64,000 nt of DNA, taken from the NCBI GenBank assembly GCA_022414725.1, contig CM039466.1, positions 17,632,817-17,696,816 of the forward strand, given 5' to 3'. Made by a program: the position numbers and the translations under genes. This document shows, in pieces, positions 31,196-42,080 of this stretch. The notes under the pieces are model-generated. The model saw only the letters and a program-made list of their open reading frames with translations. It ran no database searches and was not told the origin of the DNA. The stretch comes from Microglena sp. YARC. Its lineage: Eukaryota; Chlorophyta; Chlorophyceae; Chlamydomonadales; Chlamydomonadaceae. Every line of letters begins with the position of its first letter. Position 1 is the first letter of the stretch.

Positions 31196-31774
31196 CTATT
31201 TTGTAGGAGTTGCAACGCCATTCAAACTGAATCCTCTGTGCCGCTGGTTTGTGTAGGGAGACCCTCCTCTTGGAGTGAAATACCTTTCACACCTAAAAAA
31301 CGATGTTAGCTGGATGGTAGCTGCTTGAGAGAGGCAGAGGGGTGTGGGGGCAAAGGCCGGTGATATTCGACAGGGGTATATACTGGTACTAGAATACCGG
31401 GGGTCTTCCGACCATTCTTTTAGCTGAGAAATTGGCGAAATGGGGCAAGAAACAAGGCAGTGACGAAAAGAAGGTAAAAATGAAAAGGAGCCCCCATGTT
31501 TACCCATTTGTCCGTCCGACCGACCGTTTGATCGTGATGAAGCCTGACACGTCAGCCACCGGTCTCGTAACTAACTCGCCTTCTGTTGCCACCTGTCGCT
31601 CCCTTGCGATCACTCTACGCCATTTTTTAGCGTCGCAGGCGACGCTGCATAGAACTTATCGAAGTAGTTATTATGAATGGTTTACATATTGTTCGGAAGA
31701 CAAACAATTTCTCTGGGACATATCTCAAAACTTAATTCACGCATCTCCCATGTGATAGCATTCCATACTCAGGA
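31196..31774. other. Unassigned sequence downstream of exon 6
   Basis: Part of another TAGCTGG repeat copy appears at 31,310. A possible exon starts after TTCTTTTAG at about 31,422 (AEKLAKWGKKQGSDEKK, charged and Lys-rich) and could belong to the 3' end of the ARGLU1-like gene, but it does not match the known C-terminus and its donor is uncertain. Nothing else is recognised. Confidence 0.35.
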
Positions 31775-31787
31775 GTGTGGTGTAGTA

Positions 31788-31956
31788 TTGCCTGGTGGGG
31801 CGTGGTTTTAAGGGAGCCCCGTCTTACGGCGGTAGGGAACGGGCTGCTACTTTACCTGGACAAAGCTACCATGGCGGTTGACAACGACCGCTAACACTAA
31901 ATCGCAACCCGTGGGGATTCGAACCCGGCAACTTCTTCGCTCTTTCTAGGAGCTGG
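31788..31956 (-). mobile_element. tRNA-derived SINE, copy 2
   Basis: Same body as the element at 11,567-11,768 (GCCTGGTGGGG, TCTTACGGCGGTAGGGAACG, CATGGCGGTTGACARCGACC). It is bounded by a perfect 13-bp target duplication GTGTGGTGTAGTA (31,775-31,787 and 31,957-31,969). On the minus strand the B box GGGTTCGAATCCC is intact (about 31,914-31,926), but the A box is missing, so the head is 5'-truncated relative to copy 1. Confidence 0.87.
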
Positions 31957-31969
31957 GTGTGGTGTAGTA

Positions 31970-32696
31970 ATACACTAGTTTAATATTCGGTCATGGTAGT
32001 TCATCGTGTATGTGTGAAGACGCGCACTCCAGAGGGGTGAGTGTGGGTGAAAACGCACACTTTCACTGGGATGTGCGTGTAAACACACATTCTTGACAGA
32101 GTTTGACTGGGACGTGCGTGTTTCCTTGGTTTCACAGGTTTACACGCACATTTTGACAGGGACGTGCGTTTTGGCGTACACATTTGGGGGGGGGGGGGGG
32201 GGGCATGTGCGTGTGCAACGTGAACTCTCAATGGGTGTTCAACAGCCCTTGTCACGGTCGTACTACTGTACTGCGATCCCATCCCAGTAATGCGTCCGTA
32301 GATGACTTAGGATTGGATTGTAACATGTTTTTCAGCCAACTCTGGGCTGCTCTCCGTCTTTCATTTCCAACTATCCACGATATCCACGTAAAGCAGGTAG
32401 CATACTCAATGGATTAGACAGAGTAAAGACTTATCCAGTTTTTTGTTTTGAAGTTGTGAAAGGAGGTGGGTCTCCCGACATATTCAGGTCGAATAGCTTG
32501 GCCACTCCGACAAAAGAGTAAGTGCACTTAAGTACGTCAACCTCCAGACGGTGAGCAGTCTGAACGTTGACGGACCTTGTAACTTGAAATTGAACTTGCT
32601 CCATAGCTCTATCCAGCCATTTGGCTGCTCGACGGATCTCACAGATAATTGGATAATCACATGAATACTACCGGGTACTGCCTTTATTTTTACAGT
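31970..32696. other. Spacer with CACACTTTCACTGGGACGTGCG-like repeats
   Basis: From 32,020 to 32,220 a phrase of 35-60 bp (GACGTGCGTGT, AAACACACATT, TTGACAG) recurs four times, ending in a run of about 18 G at 32,185-32,203. The rest up to the repeated unit is unique and shows no gene. Confidence 0.55.
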
Positions 32697-33639
32697 CGGG
32701 GTTCATTAGCATGATAGTCATTGATAACCCAATCAATCAATCATCCCCGATTCATAATTTATAATTAAAAACCCTTCAGACTAAAAGGGGCATTCCATCA
32801 CGAAGTGCTTCATCCTCTCCTAGTCTCCTATCTTCAACCACCGTATCACAGCACCTACAGTACATAAATAAGTCACGGCACTCATTAAGTAATTTGTGCG
32901 ATTCCTGCATCTATATCTACATTCTAATATCCTAGATTTATTCTGTATATATTCTATATCTACATCGCCACTCATCACTCTTCTTGGCACATATGGCACC
33001 ATCTTCTCCTCAATCGACACCAATGACCAATCTAGTGACTCTCGGCGTCCCCTCCCCCAAACTCCCGTCTCTCCGCTCACTCCATGTCCATGCTGTCCAC
33101 GTTGCCCACTCCCTCGTTGTTACCCTTCGCCCACTCACCCTGCCCGTACCCCCCGTATGACCCACCATAGCTTGCACCGGCTTGCACTGTCTTGGTGTGA
33201 TCCTGTTACTGCCGTCCGGTACCACGTTCCCTAAAGGGGCGGCGAAAAGGATCGGCGGTAGGGTGGAGTAGGTCAGAGTAATAAGCCTACCGGCGCTCAT
33301 TTCATCTTTAAGATCGCTTCAGTGCGGCTTGCTCTTTGCCCTCTTTGATGAGCGCAGCATCCACCTCCTGTATCTAAAGCCACGCATACTCGCGTTCTAT
33401 TTATTTCCTCTTTCTGGTACCTCGCGTATTCGTGTCCTCTGTCCCGCTCCATCCTTTTTATCCTGCGCTTCATCAGATCGATTTGTTGTCCTGCTTCTGC
33501 ATCGACCGGAGCCTTTTATTATTTTCCGCTGTCGAGGTGAGGGGGATCTTTGGAAGGACTAATCCCGATTCAAGGATTCAAATCGACGATATTGAGAAAG
33601 GCAGCGAATCCGTCCTTACAAGTACAGTCTGATAAGCGC

Positions 33640-33775
33640 AGGCCCAATAATCAAGGATGCAGCTGTTGCTCAGGGCAAGGCCCATGCTGCAATCCAGGAT
33701 CCCACTCCTGTCACTGTGTCAGCCCACACCACAGTGGAGTACTACTGCTGCATCACATGTCATCCGTGCCCCCCT
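33640..33775 (+). CDS. Candidate exon of the unit 1 gene, duplicated at its donor
   Basis: An open segment reads PIIKDAAVAQGKAHAAIQDP, then TPVTVSAHTTVEYYCCITCH and PCPP, ending at a consensus GTAAGTATG donor. The third unit conserves the frame (48,940-49,070) but has lost the donor GT. The last 35 bp of the exon with its donor are repeated immediately downstream (33,815-33,860, CTGCTGCATCACATGTCATC then TCTGAGTAAATATG). No domain is recognised, and the 5' end of the exon is unclear. Confidence 0.35.
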
Positions 33776-34120
33776 GAGTAAGTATGTGTGAGAAGTATGA
33801 TGCCAACATGACCTCTGTACTGCTGCATCACATGTCATCTGTGCCTCTCTGAGTAAATATGCATGTGTAGGTATGATGCCATCATGTAATAGCCCCTCCT
33901 GCCATGGTAGGCTAGTCCCTTAAGCCTATTTGGTCTACCCCTGGACTGTTACAACATGCATACATGATTTTTATGGCTGCTGGTATGGATAACCATCTGC
34001 ATACTGACAGTATTCATGTTTTTCCCTGGCTCCCGGCTCCTGCTGGCTTGCTGGCGCTTGCTGGCTTGCTGGTTCCCTCCCTGGTTCCCTGACTCCCTGC
34101 TCCTGCTGGCTTGCATGCAG

Positions 34121-34329
34121 ATGAGCGCCCCCTTTGGTCTGGGTGGGGAGAAACAAGGAAGGAAGCTCCAACTTGGAGTCATGGCTATGCTACCAACTAC
34201 TACGCTGGTTGGAAGGCAGGACAGGCATCTCCTGTGAAGGGCCCTGCTGGTCCCTCTCAACGAGGAAGAGAAAGAGAAGCATCATCTGGAAACAATACAT
34301 CACGACGTAAAAGCCATCAGGATGACAAG
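34121..34329 (+). CDS. Candidate 209-bp exon conserved between units
   Basis: Bounded by acceptor CTTGCATGCAG and donor GTAGGA. The product is DERPLWSGWGETRKEAPTWS, HGYATNYYAGWKAGQ, then a basic Gly/Ser/Arg-rich tail to HQDDK. The counterpart in unit 3 (49,425-49,633) has the same length, the same splice sites and few amino-acid changes (for example Pro to His after GQAS). Same-length conservation in a repeat-ridden region suggests real coding, but no family is recognised and the phase with the preceding candidate exon does not fit. Confidence 0.4.
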
Positions 34330-34344
34330 GTAGGACGAGTTTGT

Positions 34345-34650
34345 TTTTAATCTATGTGATTCACATAGATTGGCTCCATAAGCTTACGTGATGTAACGTA
34401 CAAACTTATGTTGTGTAGTACCTTGATGCTGATGTTGCCCACAGCATGATGACCACTTTCTTTCTTTCGTGCGACGCATCGCAAATTGAGTGACTCGGTG
34501 CGACCCCAGTGCGACTCGCTGCACCCGGAACACCGCAGAGCACAAAGCGCGGAGCCTGGGGGCTTAATTGGGGGCATTTCTGACTAGTTTAGCCGGACCC
34601 ATTCGTCACTATGCAGCGACATAATAGAGACGCGCCGCACACAAAAAGGA
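34345..34650. repeat. Dispersed repeats within unit 1
   Basis: 34,348-34,430 belongs to the GATTCACATAGAT family (also at 30,462 and 49,651). 34,460-34,650 belongs to the GCAAATTGAGTGACT family (also at 6,295 and 49,765). The two are adjacent here and in unit 3 but separate elsewhere in the window, so they may be parts of one longer element. Confidence 0.6.
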
Positions 34651-36702
34651 TTGGTGGGGACAAGACAACCAATTTGTGTACATGTGGGCTTTCTAATTTG
34701 TTTAGTGTCATAGACTCATAGTGTGCTCCCTGGTTTCCGTGGGTGTCCCACGGGATGACTTGGAATTGGAAGATGGTGAGCATCCATGAGTTGGCTGAAA
34801 AACCATGCAAAAATCCAAGCTTGGATACATCTTCATCATCATCATCATCATCATCAACATCATCATGCCGCGATCGCTTTGCTAGGGTAATAGACTATTA
34901 GGGTTACATGGTGCAGTCGCCCTGCATCATCCTAGCGGTGATTACAAGACAGCTACCTTCATGTGCACGTGGGCTCTACATTCATTCACAGCCCACATGT
35001 TTGGATATGCAGAGCTGTTACACTGTGTATCCCAAGTGAACATTCCTATTGTTTGTTAGTGTAATGTATTTCTGTACATTATTGGCTGATATATTTGAAT
35101 ATTATCAGTCCTTCAATGTGTGCAATAGTAGATGCTGCTATGCCCATATACATATAGCTTGGGAACGGCTATGTTAGCTAATATGAGGAAATGCATAATA
35201 TTGGTTAATATTAGTTGGCCGAGCCAACTATTATTAGTACCCAAATGAAAAAGAAAAAATATTGAGAAGGGATTACCCCAAATAAATTCTCCGTCTGTCC
35301 GTTAGTCCTTTAGTCACAGAACAACATTTTCAGGTTTCATGAAAAGACAACAAAAACTTGAACATTTTTTATCTTCAAAAATATCTAAAAATTAGAAGAC
35401 TTATTTAAACAGGGCAGATTCTCACGAGAGCACGTATGAGCATCCCAATTGAAGAAGAGAACCTTACTTATTTTTGTTTTGCCAAAAGCTACGATTAACG
35501 TGTTATATTTTTCACCATTCAAATTTGTACCATTCAAATATCTGCGCATACATAGGTTTGAGAGCAGAATTGTTGTCAAGAATTCAAGCATCACAATCGA
35601 GGAAACATTCCCCTTGGGCACTTATGCTATAATTAGCACGTGGAACTCACCTCAAGGCCGTGCTTGGGGTGGGCAGGGGCAAGCCACGCCAAGTACCATA
35701 GGCCAAAAATTGTGAAAAATGAAATCCCATGTTTTGAATCTCACTCGGACCAAAATTCAACTTTTTCAAAAAAAACAATTACGTCATGGAACTATAAAAT
35801 CATATTTGTGCATGAATTACGAGACCATACATGCTCACATAATATACATGGGGCCACGCATGCGCCTATAAATCCACATTCTTCACGTGTATGGGGTGTT
35901 CGCGTTTCCAAATACCTACTTCGCACATAAATATCTCACGGAATACTTTGAATCAAGTTGCACACAACATGTTGGCATATTCATATACCACATATGATCA
36001 TATTAAAACGCCAAACACAGTTATGATCAAAGTGATGGGTATGCCACAACGCACCAAACTTTACATTTTCACGTTTATGGGGTGTACCCGTTTCCAAACA
36101 CCTACTTTGATCATCAATATCTCACCGCACACTTCGAATCAGGCTGCAGCCAAATTGTATGCCTATTCACCTACCAAAATAAAAGCATAGCAGATTGCCA
36201 AAACAAGTCATATCATTATCATATTCAATTCTATTCAATCCAATTAAATCAAATTAAATTCATTATTAATTAGAAAATTTCATTCATGACGCGCCTCTAC
36301 GCGCCATTAATGAGATTTGTACACCCCGAATTTCAACGCATTGTTTCGTTCCAATTTGGATTTAGATACCTCATTTAAAAGGTCCTTGTCTCCTCTTTCA
36401 CAAAACCGTATGCAATCAAATAAACTTCACAACATACAAATTTTGTTTACATTGGATTTAAAGTTGGCTTGGGCCAAATTTGACTTGCTTCATTTCTGTA
36501 ATTTCCAGAGTGGCTCCCATCACAATTACAATCTGGCTCCATTGAAGTCGAGTTATGAAATTTTCTATTCGGCCCAACACAAAATGGAGAATATTTGTTG
36601 GGAAATCTGAAGTCTAATATTAATTCAATGTTAGTTCAAATTAGTTAATAACTGTTTTCAAGCACTCAAGCAGACATGACCATCCCTACTTGATGTGCAC
36701 AG

Positions 36703-38670
36703 GCCACAGTACACCCTGCCAAGCTGATGGGGAGAATCATGGCTTGTGCAGATCTGAGCAGCTTGGATCAGGTTGTCACGGACCATGGGCAGCGCTTTAA
36801 CGACAGGCATGTGTCCATTGCGATGAACAGGGCAGGCAAATTGTATGAGCGGATGGGGCGCAACGAAGTGGCCAGGGCACAACGGATGATGCAGGCTCTG
36901 AGTGTCTTTGCCCTGCATGAACTAAACATTATGGGTGCTCAATCTCTGTCTAATGTGTTGGGTGCCTTGGCCAAGGTAGGAGGTCCAGTTAACCCTGCTC
37001 TAGTAGCTACCTGGTTGCGTGTGGCTAAGCCAAAACTGCTTGACTTCAATGCCCAGGACCTGTCCAACAGTCTATGGGCAGCAGAAAAGCTGGGTATCCA
37101 AGATAAAGATTTTACTGATACCTGGTTGCGTGTGGCTAAGCCAAAGCTGCCTGACTTCAATGCCCAGAACCTGTCCAACAGTCTGTTGGCAGCAGCAAAG
37201 CTGGGTATTAAGGATAAAGCTTTCACTGATACCTGGTTGCGTGTGGCTAAGCCGAAGCTGCCTGACTTCAATTCCCAGGAGCTGTCCAACAGTCTATGGG
37301 CAGCAGCAAAGCTGGGTATTAAGGATAAAGCTTTTACTGATACCTGGCTGCGTGTGGCTAAGCCGAAGCTGCCTGACTTCAATGCCCAGGGGCTGTCCAA
37401 CAGTCTGTGGGCAGCAGCAGAGCTTGGTATTGAGGATAAAGCCTTCAGTGCTACCTGGTTGCGTGTGGCTAAGCCGAAGCTGCCTGATTTCAATGTCCAG
37501 AACCTGTTCATCAGTCTGTGGGCAGCAGCCAACCTGGGTATTAAGGATGATGACTTTGCTGCTACTTGGTTGCGTGTGGCTAAGCTGAAGCTACCTGTAT
37601 TTGATGTGCAAGCCCTGTCCAACAATATGTCATCAGCAGCCGACCGGGGTACTGATGCACCAACAGTCCAGGTTGTAGGGGATGCCTCTGACAAGGCCCT
37701 GGCAGCCTACACCCCTAATGGTGAGCTGAGACAAGCCATCAACCAGCCCTTTAGCGAAGAAGAGCTAAAGGCTGTGCGGGCAGACAAGTGGTCTAGTACT
37801 GCAAGGGAGCTGGCTGTTGTGAAGCTGGCACTACAGGTCATGGAGGAGCAACGTCCAGGGTACTTGGCAGGGAAGACGATCCAGTATGGGACAGATTGTG
37901 AAGTAGCTGTGATGATGATGCACATGATTGTATTCCCTGATGACCCTACGGCCTCCCCATTTGCACATGACGTGACCAACAGTACAAAGGGGACTTATGC
38001 TGATGCAATGGCCACAGCCATGAGCATAAAAGGAGGAGCAAGCATTGTCCCTTTAGTGAAGGACATTAGGTTGCTCTGCGAAGAGTTGGGGGTAGAGCTA
38101 GATGTAGTATGGAGGCGTAGGAATCATCCTGAGCAGCAGGTGGCCGATGACCTGTCCAAGGTCGAAGATCAGGAGGATTGGTCTCTACATCAAGGAGTGT
38201 ACCTGAAGGTGCTAGAGCACCCCTGTCTGCAAGGCAGGAGGCCAACGCTGGATGTGTTTGCCTCAGCAGCCAACACCAAGGTGCAGAGTTCCTACTATTC
38301 CAAGTATCTGGGAGTAGGCTGCCTAGGGGTGGATGCTTTCAAACACCCATGGGTGAGGGAAGGAACACCTAGGGAGGAGCAGTTGGCCTACATTCACGGC
38401 CCCTTCCATCTCCTGCCGCAGATCTTGCAGAGAGTGAGTGAGCAGCAGGTGGATTGCATTGTAATTACTCCAGGGTGGAATGGGCCGTGGGCATCCTTGC
38501 TATCAGGGTTACCTGTCCAGGCCACAATGGAGTTGCAATGGAAAGCTGACCTCCTGGTGGCTGGGGCTTTGGTCCCAGCCAGGGATAGGGGGGACTGGAG
38601 CAAGCGCCCCAAAGACCCCCTAAAGGCCAGCATCATCCTATGGGGCAGCAAGCAAGGTCCCCAGGACTAG
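36703..38670 (+). CDS. OPR-repeat protein fused to a retroelement-type RNase H and C-terminal domain
   Basis: The ATG-initiated frame (36,727) encodes 647 residues. It is also open upstream to an acceptor (GTGCACAG, 36,702), so it may be an internal exon. Residues 106-290 are five near-identical 37-residue repeats of the form DFNAQxLSNSLWAAAKLGIK, DxAFTDTWLRVAKPKLP, with diverged copies on each side. They match the octotricopeptide/FASTK-like helical repeats of green-algal organelle RNA-binding proteins. Residues 350-480 resemble the RNase H of DIRS-type pol: STARE (357-361), YGTD (387-390) and QVADDLSK (471-478) supply the Glu and two later Asp residues, but the first strand Asp motif is not visible. 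The following DVFAS-N-YYS-DAF-W and FHLLPQIL blocks are the usual C-terminal extension of that pol. No reverse transcriptase is present. It could be a functional fusion or an OPR gene joined to a retroelement remnant. Confidence 0.75.
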   Translation, partial: ATVHPAKLMGRIMACADLSSLDQVVTDHGQRFNDRHVSIAMNRAGKLYERMGRNEVARAQRMMQALSVFALHELNIMGAQSLSNVLGALAKVGGPVNPALVATWLRVAKPKLLDFNAQDLSNSLWAAEKLGIQDKDFTDTWLRVAKPKLPDFNAQNLSNSLLAAAKLGIKDKAFTDTWLRVAKPKLPDFNSQELSNSLWAAAKLGIKDKAFTDTWLRVAKPKLPDFNAQGLSNSLWAAAELGIEDKAFSATWLRVAKPKLPDFNVQNLFISLWAAANLGIKDDDFAATWLRVAKLKLPVFDVQALSNNMSSAADRGTDAPTVQVVGDASDKALAAYTPNGELRQAINQPFSEEELKAVRADKWSSTARELAVVKLALQVMEEQRPGYLAGKTIQYGTDCEVAVMMMHMIVFPDDPTASPFAHDVTNSTKGTYADAMATAMSIKGGASIVPLVKDIRLLCEELGVELDVVWRRRNHPEQQVADDLSKVEDQEDWSLHQGVYLKVLEHPCLQGRRPTLDVFASAANTKVQSSYYSKYLGVGCLGVDAFKHPWVREGTPREEQLAYIHGPFHLLPQILQRVSEQQVDCIVITPGWNGPWASLLSGLPVQATMELQWKADLLVAGALVPARDRGDWSKRPKDPLKASIILWGSKQGPQD

Positions 38671-39222
38671 GGGATAGGGTGGCTTCCCTGTGTGTGGACA
38701 CATCAGGATAGACATAGTAGGAGGAGGTTTATGTATGTATGAACGGAAACCTGGGAGCACAATAAGCGGATTAGACAGTTTAAAGATTTGACAACCCTAC
38801 ATATACCGCATGGCCATGTAGCGTTCCAGATTCTTACATGTCGGATCTTGAGCTAGTTGTTCAGAAATCTGCGTCTTTCGCTGCTGACGCAACGTGGGGA
38901 GGGTATGTTATGTCTAAATCGCAGATCCAGTGGGCCGGTTGCGTTGCAGATATAGAGTTTGTAGGAGATTGTGTGAAGGAGGCTTGTCTTGGGTCAACAA
39001 TTTCCTGTTGATGACAATGTAATGTACTGTTATGTTATGTTATGTAATGTTATGGGCCGGAAAGACAGTTTGGAAAAGCAGGCACTGGTCAACTGAAACT
39101 CTACAAAACATAATGCAGAGGGCTCGGAGTTCGTCCTAAGCAGGTGATTTAAATCTATGCTTGTTGTCAAATTGTTTAGTACATGTAACACGATGTTTCT
39201 ATCGTCTGAATGAGTCAGGGTT

Positions 39223-40716
39223 CCCTCTACCCTTTCTCCACACCTGTGTGACCATTCATCAAAGCCATGGCCCTAAAGAGGGCCAGGACATGCTGCCCCC
39301 CCCTGAGCTTGCATTTATATACACCTATGTTTCTGCTGAACCCTAAACCGAAATGGCTTCTTGCAGCCTTTGAATGGCAACAAGTCCCTGCTTAGGTGTA
39401 TAGACCAAGTCTTTGGCTTAGGGTTCCTATTCTTACTTTTTCCTGTTTTTTATTTTTTTGCTGGATGGCATTCAGACTTATATATATGGGATTTGGACTT
39501 GTACAAGGTGGCCTTTTCTGCTGAAAGTGCCACATCCACTGAAAGCCTAATAGCTCTTGGTTGACTTAGAATTTTAAAAAAGTGGCACGTTCGCTGGATA
39601 GCTTGTCACCTGGTCTATTTCCCAATATATGGTTCATTGGGGTGAATCTCAAAAAATCAGATATGGAATTTACTTGGCATACATGATGTTGAGAAGTTTT
39701 GGCTCAAAACAAAAACACCAACACACCACCACCACCTCCACCATTTATGTTTGTGTGTGTGTATGTGTGTGTGATGGTGGGAGGTTTGGTGGGCTGATGG
39801 TGGGAGGTGTTTGGTTGGGTGATTGGGTGGTGGGAGGTGGTTGGGTGGGTGATTGGGTGGGTGGGTGATTGAATCTAGATTTCTCCAGGGTGGGTGGTTG
39901 TGTGTGTGTGGTTGGGTGGTTGGTTTGTTGGGTGGTGGGGTGGTTGGTTGGTTGGGTAGTGGGGTGGTTGGTTGGGTAGTGGGGTGGGTGGGTGGGTGGT
40001 TTATTGGTCAGGTCTTTACCCCCTCTACCCTTTGCCCTCACCAGTGTGCTCTAACTCGAAGGCATGACCCTACAGAGGGCCCTGAGCAGGTGCCCCCTGG
40101 GCCAATTTTTTCTTCTCGAAATAGACATCTGAATAGCCTGCTACATTCAGAAGCTCAAGGGGATCTCGAATTTCGAACAATAATTGAGTTTGTGGGAATT
40201 CTAGTGTAGCAGCTGCACCTTGGAGTCCTTATAAGTATTAGACACACACACACACATCCACCCCCAATTTTCTAGAAGCTCAGACATTGAGATTCAGGCC
40301 CCATACTGACCCCATTCCAGGAAGCTGAGTGGCTGAGCAACAAGATGGCCATCTTACTTTTCCCCCATTCCAAGGCTCTCAACAGTTAGGCAGCCTTTCA
40401 AGCACTACTAAGCCTTGTGTCAAATCCCTTGGGATGGTGGTGGTGGTTATATTGTAAGCTGCCTACCTTTTCAGGGGCTTTGAATCAGGAGCTTTCCAGC
40501 ATATATTTTTGTGGTTAGAGCTCCTGAAGACTTTGAATCTTTGCACACTGGGACCCAACTGTCAAAAAGCTTCTCCACATTCTGCAGCTCAGCACCACTC
40601 ACCAGGAAGGAGGCTGGTAGTGCTCAGGCTTCCCCACAAGGGGTGGGGCACCCAATGGTGTTTACACACTGCCACCCCCATTTTTATATTTGTATGGGTG
40701 AGTGGGTGGGTGGCTG
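39223..40716. other. Spacer between repeated units 1 and 2
   Basis: Contains an 85-bp phrase present twice (39,221-39,305 and 40,018-40,100: CCCTCTACCCTTT, then GGCATGACCCTA, AGAGGGCC), a GGTGGGTGGTTGG minisatellite (39,770-40,010) and a short CA run at 40,240. No gene is visible. Confidence 0.6.
39770..40010. repeat. GGTGGGTGGTTGGTTGGGTG minisatellite
   Basis: Degenerate 4-20-bp periodic G/T repeat interrupted once at 39,870-39,890. Confidence 0.9.
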
Positions 40717-41660
40717 TTGGCAGCAGCCAATCTAGGTATTAAGGATGATGAATTTACGGATTCCTAGATGAGTGTGGCTAAGCTGAAGTTACATGGATTT
40801 GACATTCAAGCCCTGTCCAACAATCTGTCATCAGCAGCCGACCGGGGTACTGATGCACCAACAGTCCAGGTTGTAGGGGATGCCTCTGACAAGGCCCTAG
40901 CTAGCAGCCTACACCCCTAATGGTGAGCTGAGACAAGCTATCAACCAGCCCTTTAGCAGGGAGGAGCTAAAGGCTGTGCAGGCAGACAAGTGGTCTAGTA
41001 CTGCAAGGGAGCTGGCTGTTGTGAAGCTGGCACTACAGGTCATGGAGAAGGAACGTCCAGGGTACTTGGCAGGGAAGAGGTTCCAGTATGGGACAGATTG
41101 TGAAGTAGCTGTGATGATGATGCACATGATTTTATTACCTGATGCCCCTACGGACTTCCCATTTGCCCATGACTTGACCAGTTCAAGCAGGAAGTATGAT
41201 CATGATCTGGCTACGGCCATGGGCATAAAAGGAGGAGAAAGCACCGTCCCTTTAATGAAGCAAATTAGGTTGCTCTGCGAAGAGTTGGGGGTAGAGCTAG
41301 ATGTAGTATGGAGGCGTAGGAAACATCCTGAGCAGCAGGTGGCTGATCACCTGTCCAAGGTCGAAGATCAGGAGGATTGGTCACTACATCAAGGAGTGTA
41401 CGTGGAGGTGATAGAGCACCCCTGTCTGCAAGGCAGGAGGCCAACGCTGGATGTGTTTGCTTCAGGGGCCAACACCAAGGTGCAGGGTGCCTACTATTTC
41501 AATTATCTGGGAGTAGGCTGCCTAGGGGTGGATGCTTTCCAACACCCATGGGTGAGGGAAGGAACATCTAGGGAGGAGCAGTTGGCCTACATCCATGGTC
41601 CCTTCCACCTCCTGCCGCAGATCTTGCAGAAAGGGAGTGAGCAGCAGGTGGATTGCATTG
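40717..41660 (+). pseudogene. Unit 2: truncated OPR-RNase H gene copy (5' piece)
   Basis: Homologous to 37,521-38,462 of unit 1. It starts abruptly within the last OPR repeat (GGCAGCAGCCAATCTAGGTA) next to a minisatellite, so the rest of the OPR array is missing. A stop (TTCCTAGATG) replaces the Trp of ATWLRV near 40,765, and a 4-bp insertion (CTAG in GCCCTAGCTAGCAGCC) shifts the frame near 40,902. Downstream the RNase H frame is open (STARE, YGTD, QVADHLSK) until the LTR retrotransposon inserted after the codons for QQVDCIV. The piece resumes at 47,338. Confidence 0.88.
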
Positions 41661-42062
41661 TGTAGATGTCGGCGTCGGAGGACTGGAATCGGGGAGTTAA
41701 TACTGAGTAGTTTCAGTTATTCCTGGAGGGAGGGTGTGATCCTCGTATACCAAAGTATACTCAGTACGCGTAGACTGACCTCCAGGAGTTCGGCTTCGGT
41801 TTATATACTAATCGGAATCGGAATCGGTAGGTGGTCGGTAGTCGGTAGTCGGTGGTAGCAGTGTCGGTAGTAGTGTCGGTAGCAATGTCGGTAGCTGGTC
41901 GGTGGCTGGTCGGCAGCAGTATGTGGTAGCTGGTCGGTAGTCGGTGTGTGTGATGTGTGATGAGTAGCAGTGTCGGTGTCAGCTGGTCGGTAGTCGGTGT
42001 GTGGAAGCTGGTCGGGAGTCGGTGGTCGGTCGTCTGTGTCGGTGGTCGGCCAGGCTACTACA
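41661..42062 (-). repeat. 3' LTR of the gypsy-like element
   Basis: 402 bp, TG...CA type with 5-bp terminal inverted repeats (TGTAG/CTACA). Its right two-thirds is a degenerate CGGTAGTCGGTGG repeat on the plus strand. Compared with the other LTR it has G/T, T/C, GG/AA and C/T differences. Confidence 0.93.
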
Positions 42063-42080
42063 AGTGCTCCCCCTTTCAGA
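42063..42080 (-). promoter_or_regulatory. Polypurine tract of the gypsy-like element
   Basis: On the minus strand the bases directly before the 3' LTR read CTGAAAGGGGGAGCACTTG, a purine-rich tract in the position used to prime plus-strand synthesis. Confidence 0.65.

Larger units (their letters stand above)
32697..39222 (+). repeat. 6.5-kb repeated unit, complete copy (unit 1)
   Basis: The limits come from comparison inside the window. The left end (GGGTTCATTAGCAT) matches the start of unit 3 at 48,111, and the right end (CGTCTGAATGAGTCAGGG) matches the end of unit 2 at 48,110. The unit carries candidate exons near 33,640-33,775 and 34,121-34,329, a dispersed repeat, a (TCA)n tract at 34,829-34,852, an AT-rich segment (35,050-36,660) and the OPR-RNase H exon. 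Copies 2 and 3 are interrupted by LTR retrotransposons, and this copy has the uninterrupted target sequence for both (at 38,455-38,465 and about 36,058-36,068). Confidence 0.85.

Noticed and set aside
36939..37694. 251-codon minus-strand frame opposite the OPR repeats
   Set aside because: It mirrors the 111-bp repeat period of the plus-strand coding sequence, and the plus-strand product has clear domain matches.
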